In this document: piece after piece, positions 12,201-23,478 of the stretch
How positions within the stretch are numbered: position 1 is the first letter of the stretch
Layout: every line of letters starts with the position of its first letter
From: Costus lasius
Lineage: Eukaryota; Streptophyta; Magnoliopsida; Zingiberales; Costaceae
DNA: 64,000 nucleotides
Assembly: GCA_027563935.2 (NCBI GenBank)
Contig: CM050454.1
Coordinates: forward strand, 27,215,501 to 27,279,500
Direction of reading: 5' to 3'
Notes under the pieces: model-generated
What the model was told of the DNA's origin: nothing
Seen by the model: the letters and a program-made list of their open reading frames with translations, nothing else
Database searches by the model: none
Made by a program: the position numbers and the translations under genes

Positions 12201-12769
12201 CGCACTGGATTGCAGTCAATAACATTTTGAAATATCTGCGGAGGACCAAAGATATGTTATTGGTGTATGGTGGTCAGGAAGAACTCAGTATTGAAGGATA
12301 TACTGACGCTTCGTTCCAATCTGACCAGGATGATTTCCGATCGCAATCAGGCTATGTTTTTAGCTTGAATGGAGGTGCAGTGGTGTGGAAAAGTTTCAAA
12401 CAATCTATTGTTGCTGTTTCCACAACAGAAGCCGAGTATGTTGCAGCCTCAGAAGCATCTAAGGAGGCAGTGTGGATTCGTAAGTTCGTTCAGGAACTTG
12501 GTGTTGTTCCTTCGAGTGCAGATCCATTGGTTATCTTCTGTGATAACACTGGAGCAATAGCACAGGCAAAGGAACCACGGTCGCACCAGAAGTCCAAGCA
12601 CATACAGAGACGGTTTCACTTGATCCGGGAGATCATTGATCGTGGCGAGATCAAAGTCTGCAAGGTTCATACAGATGACAATCTGGCTGACCCGCTTACA
12701 AAGCCTCTGACGCAGCAGAAGCATGAGAAGCACTGTAATAATATGGGTTTGAGATTTCTCAACCATTAG
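9247..12769 (+). pseudogene. C2 copia Gag-Pol polyprotein, broken by three stop codons
   Basis: The frame continues gag at KLAEGSPVGAHVLKMIG and ends with RFLNH. The zinc knuckle CFHCGQLGH is cut at the next codon: TGG is TAG at 9635-9637. Protease (VLDTACGVHIC), integrase (WHSRLGH, CKAC, and D, D, E residues), RT (YIDD) and RNase H follow. A second TGG-to-TAG lies at 11522-11524 in RT, and a third stop (TGA, where other copies have AGG) lies at 11915-11917. Any single lesion stops a full polyprotein. The ATG at 9044 upstream lies in C1 LTR sequence and is not the gag start. Confidence 0.9.
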
Positions 12770-12789
12770 ATTAAGTGCAAGTGGGAGAT

Positions 12790-14504
12790 TGTTGGGGTAT
12801 GCCCTTAAGGCTAATGTTTGAGGCCTTGGGATTGTATCAGTATCATGTATAAACTTTATGTTTATAAAGGCAATGGTTGTTATTCAATTTGTTACATTAT
12901 CTACTGCAATATGTATACTTCTGAATAATGTCTCAATGCTGTTCAGCTTGGCTGACATGCAATTAAGTCCTTAGTCGAGATATCTTGGTGAACATGAGAC
13001 AGCCTTGATATGATTGAGACTAATATGTGTTCTAATCTTATAGGATGCTTTGAGCATGGAATAAGATGTAGACTCATGGGTACATTGGATGTACTGGACA
13101 GACCCTACATAGGATGTTCAATTGCTTGTCACAATGTGAATAATCCTTGTATGCAAACAAGTGGCATATTTCCTTTGACTTGAGATCACTTGTGTTTCTA
13201 AATGATGATTGGCATTGTTTTGAGGTAGTTCAATATCATTTGAAATATAATGGTTATAGATTATCTTGGATAATGAGCATGAGTCATGTTAGGGCACTAG
13301 TGATAGATATAGGATTGCCGTCTCCTAGTTTGGAGTGTGATGTTCTAATGGGGCCCCCCCTGGATGAGATGATTGAGAAAGTGTATGGCCATACCCAGAT
13401 GACTATGTTCATCTGATCTAATCATTCTCATCGTATTGGATTTACAGGCTTGACACACTTGTCCAATAAGAACATCTAGTGGCAAAGGAAACATGTATAC
13501 CTAGTGAGTTGAATTCACACTTGTGCTATGGTTTGGGTGTAGTCTTGGAAGACTCTTTCCTTTATATCGGGAGACAGTGATGTGTTGCTAGATACCCCTC
13601 ACTGATCGTGATAACGTGAGTTATCGTTACCGACATTTGAAGGAAACCCTTAGGGTCGCACAATTTGATGATATGGCTTACTTATGTCAGATCGTGTGGA
13701 CTGAATTGTTTTGGTTCAGTTTAAAGGAATTTAAACTCTGATTGTAAGTGAGATCTAGTCTGATCATGTTTGATTGATTAGGGCTTTAGATCGGTAAACT
13801 TCGATCGAGAGATCTGATGCTAGATCGATGAGATCAAGAGCATCAAGAGATGAATGGTTAGATCTTGAACCATCTGGTTCATAGGTGATCTAGACCATGT
13901 CTTGGTTTGGGTTTGGTTTGATTTGGTCTTTGAACCAAATGCAATTAAACCAAATTAAAATGAACCGGTTCATTTATGTGAACGTATGGTTCATTTTGAG
14001 AGAAGTTCGATGGGGCATGGTAACGTGGGCATTGAAGGAGGACTTAGTGCTTTCTATTTTTGGAAAGCTGTTTTTCCTTGTTGATCTCTTCAACGTTTTC
14101 GAACGTAAGGTGCATCCGCTCTTGCTCACGCCGACTCGCATCCTCTCTTGCTCTCGTCTTGGGTGGTCTTCACGCCAAGGAAGAAAATTTGGTTGCCAAG
14201 GAAATCCATCTCTTCTCCTCCACACAAAAGGATTACTTGGAGATCCTTGCTAGCACAAGGAGATTCAAGAAGGAGCTATCTCTCATCTTGTGTGCGGTGC
14301 CTTTGGAGAAGAAGCACTCGCATCTTTGCTTCCAAGTCGCCATCCTTGCAATGGCTATGGTATGTTTTCGTTTTGATCCATACAAGTTATAGAAGTTGAT
14401 CATATATCATACATGCGATTCTAGAAACCCTAGTTTCCGCTATGCCAAAAATTCTAGATGCGCATATTAGGGTTTTTCGCCCCCCTCAAGAAAGGGTTCT
14501 TACA
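12790..14504 (+). repeat. 3' LTR of C2 (1715 bp)
   Basis: It begins TGTTGGGGTATGCCC after the polypurine tract (about 12779-12789). It ends TTCTTACA where relatives end in TTCA, a small change at the terminus. This is the most diverged LTR of the family here; unlike the others it has lost the 64-codon antisense frame. Confidence 0.85.
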
Positions 14505-14711
14505 CTTCCTTCCATAATTGGAGCTTCACTTGAGTGGCTTAGCTTGAGCTTCCTAGCTTCCCTTGAGCTGGGCTTCAACCTGCCCAATTATTGACACAAA
14601 AACCAGTAGACTATTCTAGGAGATAATGCATGACCTAATAAGGAAACTATAGGGTGCCCTAGGGCTTATTCAAAGCAAATCGGAAAAGTGCAAATAAGGA
14701 AAGAGGGTGAC
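14505..14711 (-). other. Gy2 3' noncoding remnant
   Basis: About 207 bases between the C2 LTR and the Gy2 stop codon. It is presumably the Gy2 3' untranslated region or the start of its 3' LTR, cut off by C2. I see no LTR terminus or polypurine tract that would settle which. Confidence 0.5.
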
Positions 14712-15450
14712 CTAGGAGGGAAGGCCATATCTGATGGGCTTCCTCCTAACCCTTCCAGACCTTCTAGGGGCAGGGTTGGTCTCTCCATCATTTCTCCCCG
14801 AGTGGGAAGAATTCTCCTCTAGAGAATTATCCTTGTACCCTTGGAGTAACTCCAGAGCGGCCTGTGCCAACTCACTTTCGGGAAGCCAAGCCTCCTCACC
14901 CGACGTAAATTTAACACGATAAAATACTTGTACCTCGTCCGGGGTGAGTCGGGTCTGATCCTCAAGTATGCTCTGTGGCTCAAGCCTGTCAGTCAACTCC
15001 TCGATGAGCACCGGCTCCTCATAGCGTGTGAGATCCTCCATGTTGACAGTGGTGGGGATCCCCAAGTCTGGTGGAAGATCCAAGACGTAGGCGTTATCGT
15101 TGATCCTTTCCACAATGGTGAAGGGCCCGAGTCCCTTTGCGTCCAACTTGCGGCCAGATCCATGGATGCGCTCCTCCCTGACCCGCAGTATAACCTGTTC
15201 ACCTACAGAAAATTTCCTTTCTCGGCATTTCTTGTTAGCACCCTTGCGATAGGAATTAACAGCATCAAGCATTTGGCAATGTATTTCGTGATGCAAGTGG
15301 GACATGTGAGTAGCATAATCTTTAGCAGACATAGAAATATGAGAGTGCCTAGGTAAAGGAAATAAATCAACAGGTTTTCTAGGTTGGTACCCTAAATTGG
15401 CTTGAAAAGGGGACAATCCCGTGGTTTTGTTGACAACACTATTGTAGGAG
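14712..15450 (-). pseudogene. Gy2 integrase C-terminus with a chromodomain-like tail
   Basis: The minus frame runs from the C3 joint to a stop at 14712, about 245 codons. It opens with the end of the integrase catalytic domain (LSPFQANLGYQPRKPVDLF), then the basic GPY/F-type module (KFSVGEQVILRVREE, then GLGPFTIVERINDNAYVLDL). A segment with FYRVKFTSGEEAWLPESEL follows, like a degenerate chromodomain, and then a basic tail (RRSGRVRRKP). In chromoviruses such tails tether the integration complex to chromatin. No stop lies in this piece; it is a pseudogene only because C3 separates it from its N-terminal half at 36299. The chromodomain assignment is moderate; the integrase module is firm. Confidence 0.85.
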
Positions 15451-16980
15451 TGAAGAAACCCCTTTCGAGAGGGGGGCGAGAACCCTAAACATGCATAACC
15501 GAAACCTTTGCATGGCGGAAATTAGGGATTCAAGAATCGCATGTATGATATATAATCAACTAGATGAAAGGTTGCTAAAATCAACAAAGGGTCATACCGA
15601 TGCCATAGTTTAGATGATGCCTTGGAAGCAAAGACTCGATTGCTTCTTCTCCAAAGGAATCGCACACAAGAGGAAGAAGGCCTACACTTCGATCGCTCCT
15701 TGTGCTAGCAAGGCACCAAAGTGTCTTTGATCGCTTGTCGGGGTGATGAAAGACTTGCTCGGCTTTCTCCACTAGACTTCAGCGTGAGTTCTCTTCTCAA
15801 CACCCGAGAGTCCGTGAGAGGAAGAAGCGAGACAACGATCCACCCGAAGTGGAGACGTTCAGCCAAAACGTGGAGACGTTTTTACACTTGAAAAACCGAC
15901 TTTCCAATTATAGAAAGTCTTTAATTCCAAAACGTTTTGCGTTGAACTATTCGAAACTCACTTATTCACATTGAACCAAGCGCTCAATCATGAGCCGGTT
16001 CAAGGTCTTTGGTTCAATGACCAAACCGAATTAGCCCAAGCATTAAGTCAAGATCGAATTAAACCCTAAGGTCCCAGATCTGACCATTCATCTTCTGATG
16101 CTCCTGATCTGATCGATCTAGCATCAACACTCTCGATCGAAGCTTACCGATCTCAAGCCCTAATCAATCAAACATGATCAGACTAGATCTCACTTACAAT
16201 TAGAGTTTAAATCCCTTTAAACTGAACCGAAACAATTCAGTCCACACGATCTGACTTAAGTAAGCCATATCATCAAATTGTGCGACCCTGAGGGTTTCCT
16301 TTAAATGTCGGTAACGATAACTTACGTTATCACGATCAGTGAGGGGTATCTAGCAACACATCACTGTCTCCCGATATAAAGGAAAGAGTCTTCCAAGACT
16401 ACACCCAAACCACAGCTCAAGAGTGAATCCATTTCACTAGGCATGAATGTGTCCTTTGCCACTGGATGTTCTTATTGGACAAGCGTGTCAATCCTGTAAC
16501 TCCAATATGATGAGCATGATTAGATCAGATGAACACAGTCACCTGGGTATGGCCATACACTTTCTCAATCATCTCATCCAGGGGGGCCCCATTAGAACAT
16601 CACACTCCTTAAACAAGGAGACGGCAATCCTTTATCTATCACTAGTGCCCTAACCTGACTCAAGCTCACCATCCAAGATAGTCTATAATCATTATGTTTC
16701 AAATGATATTAAACCACCTCAAAACAATGACAATCATCATTTAGAAACACAAGTGATCTCAAGTCAAAGGACATGTGCCACTTGATGCAAACAAGGATTA
16801 TTCACATTGTGACAAGCAATTGAATATCCTAGTAGGGTCTGTCCAGTACATCCAATGTACCCATGAGTCTACATCTTATTCCATGCTCGAAGCATCCTAT
16901 AAGATTAGAACACATATTAGTCTTAACCATATCAAGGCTGTCTCATGTTCACCAAGATATTTCGACTAAGGACATATAGC
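15451..16980 (-). repeat. 3' LTR of C3, first part (interrupted by C4)
   Basis: The plus strand starts TGAAGAAACCCC, the inverse of a family LTR end TTCTTCA. It matches the C3 5' LTR closely and stops at ATAGC (16976-16980), the left target duplication of C4. The LTR resumes at 28745. It includes the covarying mid-LTR hairpin (GATAAC arms). Confidence 0.93.
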
Positions 16981-18694
16981 TGAAGGGTCCCCTTCAAGGG
17001 GGAGCGCAAGCGGATAAAACCCCTTTCAAGAGGGGGGCCGAAAACCCTAAACAAGGGGGCGCATGCATTTTGCTAGGGTTTCAAGAATTCAATCGCTTAT
17101 GTGCTCATATGATCAACTATAATATTTCATTAGATCAAGAATGTGATCATACCAATGCCATAGATCGGATGTCGGCTTGGAAGCAAAGTTCAAAGAGAAC
17201 TTCTCCAAAGGAATCGCACACAAGAAGAAGAAGGCCTACACCTTGAACGTCCCTTGTGCTAGCAAGGCTCCAAAGTATCCCTTGTCGCGTGAAGGAGTTT
17301 TGGAGATCAAGCTTGGCGAGAGCAACCTTCCTCCTCTTCTCGTCCGAATGCTCTCACCTCCAAGGATGAACGTTGAGAAGAGAGGATTGAAGTCGAGCGT
17401 TCAAAACGCTTTGGCGTTAAGGTGAAGTCGCCTTCAATACTTTCCATAAATGGAAGAGATGAAGCTATGCGCCCATTACCGAACCAAAATGCCTAACCCC
17501 TTGAACCAAGCGTTCACCCTTGTGAATCGGTTCAAGCCACTTCAATCCATTTCAATTTGGTTCAAGAACCAAATTAAACCAGCCCAAGCCATGGTCTAGA
17601 TCTCATTGAACCAATGGTTCAATATCTAACCGTTGATCTCGTGATACTCTTGATCTCACCGATCTAGCATCAATACTCTCGATCGAAGCTTACCGATCTC
17701 AAGTCCCAATCAATCAAACATGATCAGACCAGATCTCACTTACAATCAGAGCCTCTATCCCTTTAAACTGAACCCAAACAATTCAGTCCACACGATCTGA
17801 CTTAAGTAAGCCATATCATCAAATTGTGCGACCCTGAGGGTTTCCTTTAAATGTCGGTAACGATAACTTTTGTTATCACGATCAGTGAGGGGTATCTAGC
17901 AACACATCACTGTCTCCCGATATAAAGGAAAGAGTCTTCCAAGACTTCACCCAAACCACAGCACAAGTGTGAATCAACTTCACTAGGCATACATGTGTCC
18001 TTTGCCACTGGATGTTCTTATTGGACAAGCGGGTCAAGCTTGTAACTCCAATACGATGAGCATGATTAGATCAGATGAACATAGTCATCTGGGTATGGCC
18101 ATACACTATCTCAATCATCTCATATAGGGGGGCCCTTTAGAACATCACACTCCTTAAACAAGGAGACGGCAATCCTATGTCTATCACTAGTGCCCTAACC
18201 TGATTCAAGCTCACCATCCAAGATAGTCTATAATCATTATGTTTCAAATGATATTGAACTACCTCAAGACAATGACAATCATCATTTAGAAACACAAGTG
18301 ATCTCAAGTCAGAGGACATGTGCCACATGGTGCTTACAAGGATCATTCACATTGTGACAAGCAATTGAATATCCTAGTAGGGTCTGTCCAGTACATCCAA
18401 TGTACCCATGAGTCTACATCTTATTCCATGCTCGAAGCATCCTATAAGATTAGAACACATATTAGTCTCAATCATATCAAGGCTGTCTCATGTTCACCAA
18501 GATATCTCGACTAAGGACATATGCATGTCAGCCTAGCTGAACAGCTTTGAGACATTATTCAGAAGTACACTTATTACAGCAGACAAGGTAGCAACCTAAA
18601 TAATAACCATGCCTTTATAAACATAAGAGTTTATTACATGATACTTATACAATCCCAAGGCCTCAAACATTAGCCTTAAGGGCATACCCCAACA
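16981..18694 (-). repeat. 3' LTR of C4 (1714 bp)
   Basis: The plus strand runs from TGAAGGGTCCCC to ACCCCAACA, followed by the reversed polypurine tract (ATCTCCCACTT) at 18695-18705. It holds a perfect hairpin GATAACTTTTGTTATC at 17862-17877. Near-identical to 27026-28739. Confidence 0.95.
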
Positions 18695-18714
18695 ATCTCC
18701 CACTTGCACTTAAT

Positions 18715-21700
18715 CTAATGGTTGAGAAATCTCAAACCCATATTATTACAGTGCTTCTCATGCTTCTGCTGCGCCAGAGGCTTGGTAAGCGGGTCTGCCA
18801 GATTGTCATCTGTATGAACCTTGCATATTTTGATCTCGCCACGATCAATGATCTCCCGGATCAAGTGAAACCGTCTCTGTATGTGCTTGGACTTCTGGTG
18901 CGACCGTGGTTCCTTTGCTTGTGCGATTGCTCCAGTGTTATCACAGAAGATAACCAAAGGATCTGCACTCGAAGGAACAACACCAAGTTCTCTCACGAAC
19001 TTACGAATCCACACTGCCTCCTTGGATGCTTCCGAGGCTGCAACATACTCGGCTTCTGTTGTGGAATCAGCAACAGTTGACTGTTTGAAACTCTTCCACA
19101 CCACTGCTCCACCATTCAAGCTAAAAACATAGCCTGATTGCGATCGGAAATCATCCTGGTCCGACTGGAACGAAGCGTCAGTATATCCTTCAATACTGAG
19201 TTCTTCCTGACCACCATATATCAAGAACATATCTTTGGTCCTCCGCAGATATTTTATAATGTTCTTGACTGCAATCCAGTGCACCAAACCTGGATTACTT
19301 TGGGATCGACTGGTCACGCTTAACCCGTAAGCGACGTCTGGGCGAGTACATAACATCGCATACATAATGGACCCAATAGCCGAAGCATAAGGCGTATTGT
19401 CCATTTCATCTTTCTCAGTCCGTGTTTGTGGACACTGACTCTTCGAAAGATTCAGACCATGTCTGACTGGAAGATATCCTCCTTTAGAATTCTCTAAATG
19501 GAATCTCTCCAGGACTTTATCGATGTAAGTACTCTGGCACAGCCCGAGAAGCCTCTTAGATCTATCCCGGTAGATCTTCACACCTAACACATAGGCTGCT
19601 TCTCCCAAATCTTTCATCTGGAAACATTTTCCTAACCATGCTTTAACAGCATGCAGTTCAGGAATATCATTTCCAATGATTAAGATATCATCGACGTAGA
19701 GGATTAGGAATGTAATTACGCTCCCACTAAACCTCTTATAAACACACGGGTCATCTTCGTTCTTGATGAAACCAAACTCAGAGATTGATTCATCAAAACG
19801 AATGTTCCAGCTTCTAGATGCTTGTTTCAGTCCATAAATGGACTTCTTTAACTTGCATATTTTATGACGATCTGATGGATCAGTGAAACCTTCAGGTTGT
19901 GTCATATACACATCCTCATCCAGATTTCCATTAAGGAAAGCTGTTTTCACATCCATCTGCCAGATCTCATAATCGTAATATGCAGCTATTGCGAAAAGAA
20001 TCCGAATAGACTTAAACATGGCTACAGGAGAGAAAGTTTCATCATAATCTATCCCGTAGATTTGTTTGAAACCTTTCGCAACTAGCCTGCCTTTATAGGT
20101 AACTACGTTACCATCCATGTCAATCTTCTTCTTGAAGATCCATTTACAGCCTATAGGGATTACTCCCGGAGGCGGATCAACCAAATCCCAGACCTGGTTA
20201 TCTGACATGGAGTCCATCTCGGCTCGCATAGCTTCAAGCCATCTAGCTGACTCCGGTCCACTGACCGCATCCGCATAAGTGAGGGGTTCATCATTATCAA
20301 TGATGTAGACTCCGTCATAGCGTTCAGGCTGTCGACGGATCCTTCCCGATCTTCGCGGTTCCCGTGTTATTTGAGCCTCAGGTTGTTCAATAACCTGATC
20401 TACCGGCTCAGGCACATCCAACTGTGCTTGACTACTTTGTCCTTCCTCTGGAATCTCATCCAGCTTTATTTCTCTCCCACTGGCCTCTTGCAGAAGAAAC
20501 TCCTTCTCAAGAAATATGGCCGTCCGAGCAACAAATACTTTGTTCTCCTTGGGATCGTAGAAATAATAACCCTTAGTTTCCTTAGGGTAACCGACAAAGA
20601 TGCATTTCTCAGATCTGCTCTCCAGTTTCCCAGAGGCGAGCTTTTTGACATAAGCCTCGCAACCCCAGATCCTGATAAATGTCAAGCCAGGCTGTTTCCC
20701 ATACCATAACTCATATGGCGTCTTAGAAACTGCCTTGGATGGCACTCGGTTTAGTACCTTTGCAGCTGTTTCCAGTGCAAAACCCCAAAAAGGAGTATGG
20801 AAGAGTAGCCTGACTCATCATAGAACGAACCATATCAAGTAACGTTCTATTTCTCCTCTCGGACACACCATTCCATTGCGGTGTTCCTGGCGGAGTGAGC
20901 TGTGAGATAATCCCACACTCCTTTAGATAGTCAGTAAACGCATGACTCAAGTATTCTCCACCTCGATCTGAGCGAAGTGCCTTGATATTTCGGCCTAGCT
21001 GATTTTGTACTTCATTTTTGAACTCTTTGAACTTGTCAAAAGATTCACTCTTATGTCTCATCAAATAGACATACCCATACCTACTGAAATCATCAGTAAA
21101 GGTAATGAAGTACTGATAGCCACCTCTGGCATGTTTACTAAATGGCCCACACACATCACTGTGTATAAGGTCAAGTAAACCTGAAGCCCTTTGACCTTTA
21201 TTAGAAAAAGGTGACTTCGTCATTTTACCCATCAAACAAGCTTTGCATGTATCAATCTCCTCATAGGAGAATGATCCCAGCAGTCCATGATCATGCAACC
21301 GCTTAATGCGCTTCTTGTTAATATGGCCTAAACGACTATGCCATAGCAAGGTGCTGTCATCAGCATACTTGGCTTTCTTATTATCAATGTTTTGTATAGA
21401 ATTTTCCATGTCCAACATGAACAACCCATTGTTAATTGAACCAGTTGCATACACAATATTATCACAAGATAAAACACACTTTGAAATATTGCATTCAAAG
21501 GCAAATCCTTTCCTGACAAGAGCAGGAATAGAGATAATATTCTTGGTAATACTGGGTACAAAATAACAATTGTTTAATTCCAATACAATGCCAGATGGTA
21601 AAGAAATGAAATAGTCTCCTACAGCAACAGCAGCAACCCGTGCCCCGTTTCCAACGCGTAGGTCTACCTCATGCTGTCCCACCTGCCTTCTTCTCTTGAG

Positions 21701-22600
21701 TTCCTGTACATTTGAACAAATGTGAACTCCACATGCAGTGTCCAACACCCATGATATGGTAGAAGAAGATAACATGACCTCAGTCACATATATACTTGAG
21801 CCAGAAGCGATGCTTCCCCTCTTATCTCCTTGGAGCGCTTTACAGTCCTTTTTCCAGTGACCCAGCTGGCCACAGTGGAAACACCTGTTGTCCTTCGACC
21901 GCTTTACCTTCTGTTTCAGAGCCTTGCTGTAATTCTTGACAGGGGCCTTGCCCTTCTTCCCCTTCTTCTTGTTCCTAGAAGGAACCATTAAGACAGAGGT
22001 TGAAGGCTTGCCCTTCAGAGTTTCCTCAGTAGTCAAGAGCATATTCAGCAGCTCTGCCGGCGTACAATCGATTTTGTTCATATTAAAGTTAATGATGAAC
22101 GCATCGAAAGAGGGCGGGAGAGACTGCAGAATAATATCCACAGCAAGCTCCTGGTTGATGGTATGCCCCAGTTTCTCCAGAGCCTCCTTGTGCCCAATCA
22201 TCTTGAGCACGTGAGCTCCCACTGGGCTCCCTTCAGCCAGTTTGCTCTGAAAGAAGAGCTTCGTCAGATTATAGCGTTCTGTCCTCGCCTGTGCAGCATA
22301 TAGCATCTTGAGGTTCGCTATAATTTCTATAGCCGACATATCCTCATGCTGACGCTGCAGCGGTGGCGTCATAGACGCTAGCATCAGGCAAGCGACATCA
22401 ATGCTATCATTGACGTGCTTTTCATAGGCATCCCGAACCGCCCTTGCGGCGTTCGGAGCGGGCTGCGGCGGTATCGCCGTCTCGAGGACATACAGTTTCC
22501 TCTCTGCCTTAAGAACGATCTTAAGGTGTCCGAACCAGTCAGAGAAGTTCGGCCCAGCAAACTTCTCCCTTTCCAGTAGGGATCGCACATTGAAGCTCAT
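18715..22600 (-). pseudogene. C4 copia Gag-Pol polyprotein, single frameshift in the integrase region
   Basis: Gag starts at 22600 (MSFNVRSLL). The order is Gag, zinc knuckle CFHCGQLGHWKKDC, protease (VLDTACGVHIC), integrase (WHSRLGH, CKAC, HSDVCGPF, RSDRGGEY, NGVSERRNRT), RT (YVDD), RNase H and the C-terminal RFLNH. The frame breaks where other copies have CCCC followed by four A: here there are five A at 20787-20791. The two open halves (22600-20723 and 20745-18715) overlap there. The total length (3886 nt) is one base more than the canonical 1295 codons. Otherwise all catalytic motifs are present, so one base separates this copy from an intact frame. Programmed frameshifting is unlikely because C7 and other copies read straight through this site. 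Confidence 0.94.
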
Positions 22601-23478
22601 GGTGTTCGTTGCTGCAGGAATCTACAACAATGCAAGAACAGCAAGGTCAGTATCAATGTTAAGAATCAATCAGGACTTAAGAATGATTCCTTTTCTCACT
22701 ATTTTAGCTGACTGTAAAATCCAGTAAAACAGTCCGAAAGAGTAACACTCTTTTAGTGAGATGGGATCCAGATTTCATACTTGGTCTCCGCGTCCCGCTC
22801 AGGCGAGATAAGATGCACAGAGATGACAAGCACTAATTTCTGGTAGGCTGTCCCAGCCAATCGCCAACCCGTGCGATTCCCCTTCACCTGGGCAATCCAG
22901 CAGACTGTGCCAACTGAGTTGGTACAACACAGTCTCTGATCCCTCAGATGGCTGCCTCCATGTGCTACCATATGCGCCACATATGTAGTCTACATGGTCA
23001 AGCTGACCCGACCTACTCCCTGGACCACCACGTGCTATGCTGAGCAACGAGAAGCGATAAATCCCTTCTCTGTAACACGCAGGTGAAATCCAGCACCGTC
23101 TGAAGATAGATGGACGTGCCCACTGAGTGGGTACAACACGGCTCCAACGATAATCAGAACAGTGAGGTTTCGCGTCAGAAGGCTTACGAGCTTGATATGT
23201 TAGCGTTTGGATTTTAACGGTCTTTTATCTTCTTCACTATCATGCAAGTCCTATGGTGATAGCAGAAGATAAACTCATGCAGTTCTAATTATATAAGCAA
23301 TAAAAAGAAAGCATGCATCTTATGTGGTAAAAGCCCAAAGCCTAAGTAAGACCTTAAGAAACTTAAGTCTTCACTTGCTCTTCTTGGGACTTTCGCATCT
23401 CATCTGGTCCAACCCAGGGCCCTAGCGCCAAGAGCACCTCAGGTGCGCCACCAGCTGAAAGCCCCTCTTGGATGTGTG

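Larger units (their letters stand above)
9247..14504 (+). mobile_element. C2: degenerate copia element, 5' end missing from the window
   Basis: C2 starts in mid-gag at the C1 insertion point and runs through protease, integrase, RT, RNase H and a 3' LTR. Its first gag codons, leader and 5' LTR would lie left of the window beyond C1. On the right the LTR abuts a noncoding stretch that belongs next to the Gy2 3' end, so C2 probably inserted there. The five bases after the LTR are CTTCC; the partner is not visible. Three nonsense codons make it older-looking than C4, C5 or C7. Confidence 0.88.

Noticed and set aside
13897..14399. Overlapping open frames of 83-118 codons in the C2 LTR
   Set aside because: They lie in LTR sequence, are not kept in the other LTRs and have no recognisable motif.
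20723..20745. Overlapping open frames in C4 as programmed ribosomal frameshifting
   Set aside because: C7 reads through the same place in one frame and the shift coincides with an extra A in a homopolymer, so a mutation or sequencing error is simpler.
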